In this document: piece after piece, positions 13,068 through 13,163 of the stretch | How the letters are laid out: every line of letters begins with the position of its first letter | How positions within the stretch are numbered: position 1 is the first letter of the stretch | Origin: JBAZOJ01 sp041648755 | GTDB taxonomy: Bacteria; Planctomycetota; B143-G9 | Reading direction: 5' to 3' | Assembly: GCA_041648755.1 (NCBI GenBank) | Contig: JBAZOJ010000080.1 | Location: 1 to 13,163, forward strand | DNA: 13,163 nucleotides | The notes under the pieces: generated by a model | Seen by the model: the letters and a program-made list of their open reading frames with translations, nothing else | Databases searched by the model: none | Told to the model about the DNA's origin: nothing | Made by a program: the position numbers and the translations under genes

Positions 13068-13163
13068 ATGAAGCACGCAAGTTTAATGAAGAAGTACAAG
13101 TTCCTGCAGAAGGGCGTTAGCGAAATACTTTTCTACGTATGGGACCCTATCGGTGTAAGCCCT
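13068..13163 (+). CDS. Partial small protein with 'WDPIG' motif (3' end cut by window edge)
   Basis: Thirty-two residues are visible, starting 'MKHASLMKKYKFLQKG' and ending 'VSEILFYVWDPIGVSP'. AGGAG lies ten bases before ATG 13068; an in-frame ATG at 13086 has no such site. The 'I-L-x-x-WDPIGV' block resembles the opening of a widespread group of short uncharacterised bacterial proteins (possibly DUF1871-like); this is recall only, on a short fragment. The 115 bp before it holds no clear terminator or promoter. Confidence 0.55.
   Translation, partial: MKHASLMKKYKFLQKGVSEILFYVWDPIGVSP

Noticed and set aside
12674..13099. Minus-strand open frame starting in the right-hand gap with a hydrophobic start
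   Set aside because: Only the first residues look signal-like. Most of it overlaps the solenoid gene antisense, and no Shine-Dalgarno site was seen.
1..13163. Defence system, CRISPR array, prophage or insertion sequence
   Set aside because: No spaced direct repeats, transposase, integrase, nuclease or toxin motifs were seen on either strand; gene spacing and composition look like core chromosome.

Overview
The window is a compact, gene-dense bacterial chromosome segment, fairly GC-rich by eye, with no tRNA, rRNA, CRISPR or insertion sequence visible. Gene content points to the Planctomycetota or a neighbouring PVC-like candidate phylum. The clues are a secreted squalene-cyclase-like alpha/alpha-toroid protein ending in a 'QVPLCYLPIFSR' tail, a long PurQ with a 'SHPRHTR' tail, an excisionase-type HTH fused to a receiver domain, and several exported Ala-rich helical-repeat proteins. 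This placement is an inference from recall of family patterns, not a search.

Layout: everything left of about 7520 is on the minus strand and everything right of about 7600 is on the plus strand. The two halves diverge from one 86-bp intergenic region (7519-7604) that appears to hold two back-to-back promoters with very short or no leaders. The leftward unit reads: secreted toroid protein (7518-6508), secreted helical-repeat protein (6506-4656), DUF3568-like lipoprotein (4656-4273), purQ (4224-3436), rsmI (3436-2726). Junctions are TGAAATG, TAATG and TAGTG, so translation is tightly coupled except for a 48-bp gap with an inverted repeat before purQ. An HTH-receiver regulator (2587-1988) follows with its own promoter and a structured leader. 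Last is an OCA2/ArsB/NhaD-type permease with a roughly 215-residue external domain (1891 to beyond the left edge).

The rightward unit reads: a small protein with five N-terminal cysteines and a disordered Asn/Arg/Gly-rich tail (7605-8162), an RluA/RluD-family pseudouridine synthase (8162-9178), and a single-pass membrane protein with a HEAT-like solenoid (9175-10743). A near-consensus sigma70 promoter (10745-10773) begins two bases after that stop codon and serves a 49-residue DUF4177-like protein (10795-10944) and a secreted HEAT-like solenoid (10952-12952). A partial small gene with a 'YVWDPIG' motif runs off the right edge (13068-13163).

Housekeeping functions (purine synthesis, two RNA-modifying enzymes) are interleaved with four exported or membrane-anchored helical-repeat proteins of unknown role. 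No defence or mobile system is evident. The most promising unknowns are the Cys-rich protein coupled to the pseudouridine synthase, the cluster of exported solenoid/toroid proteins, and the DUF4177-like gene behind a promoter whose spacer is an inverted repeat.
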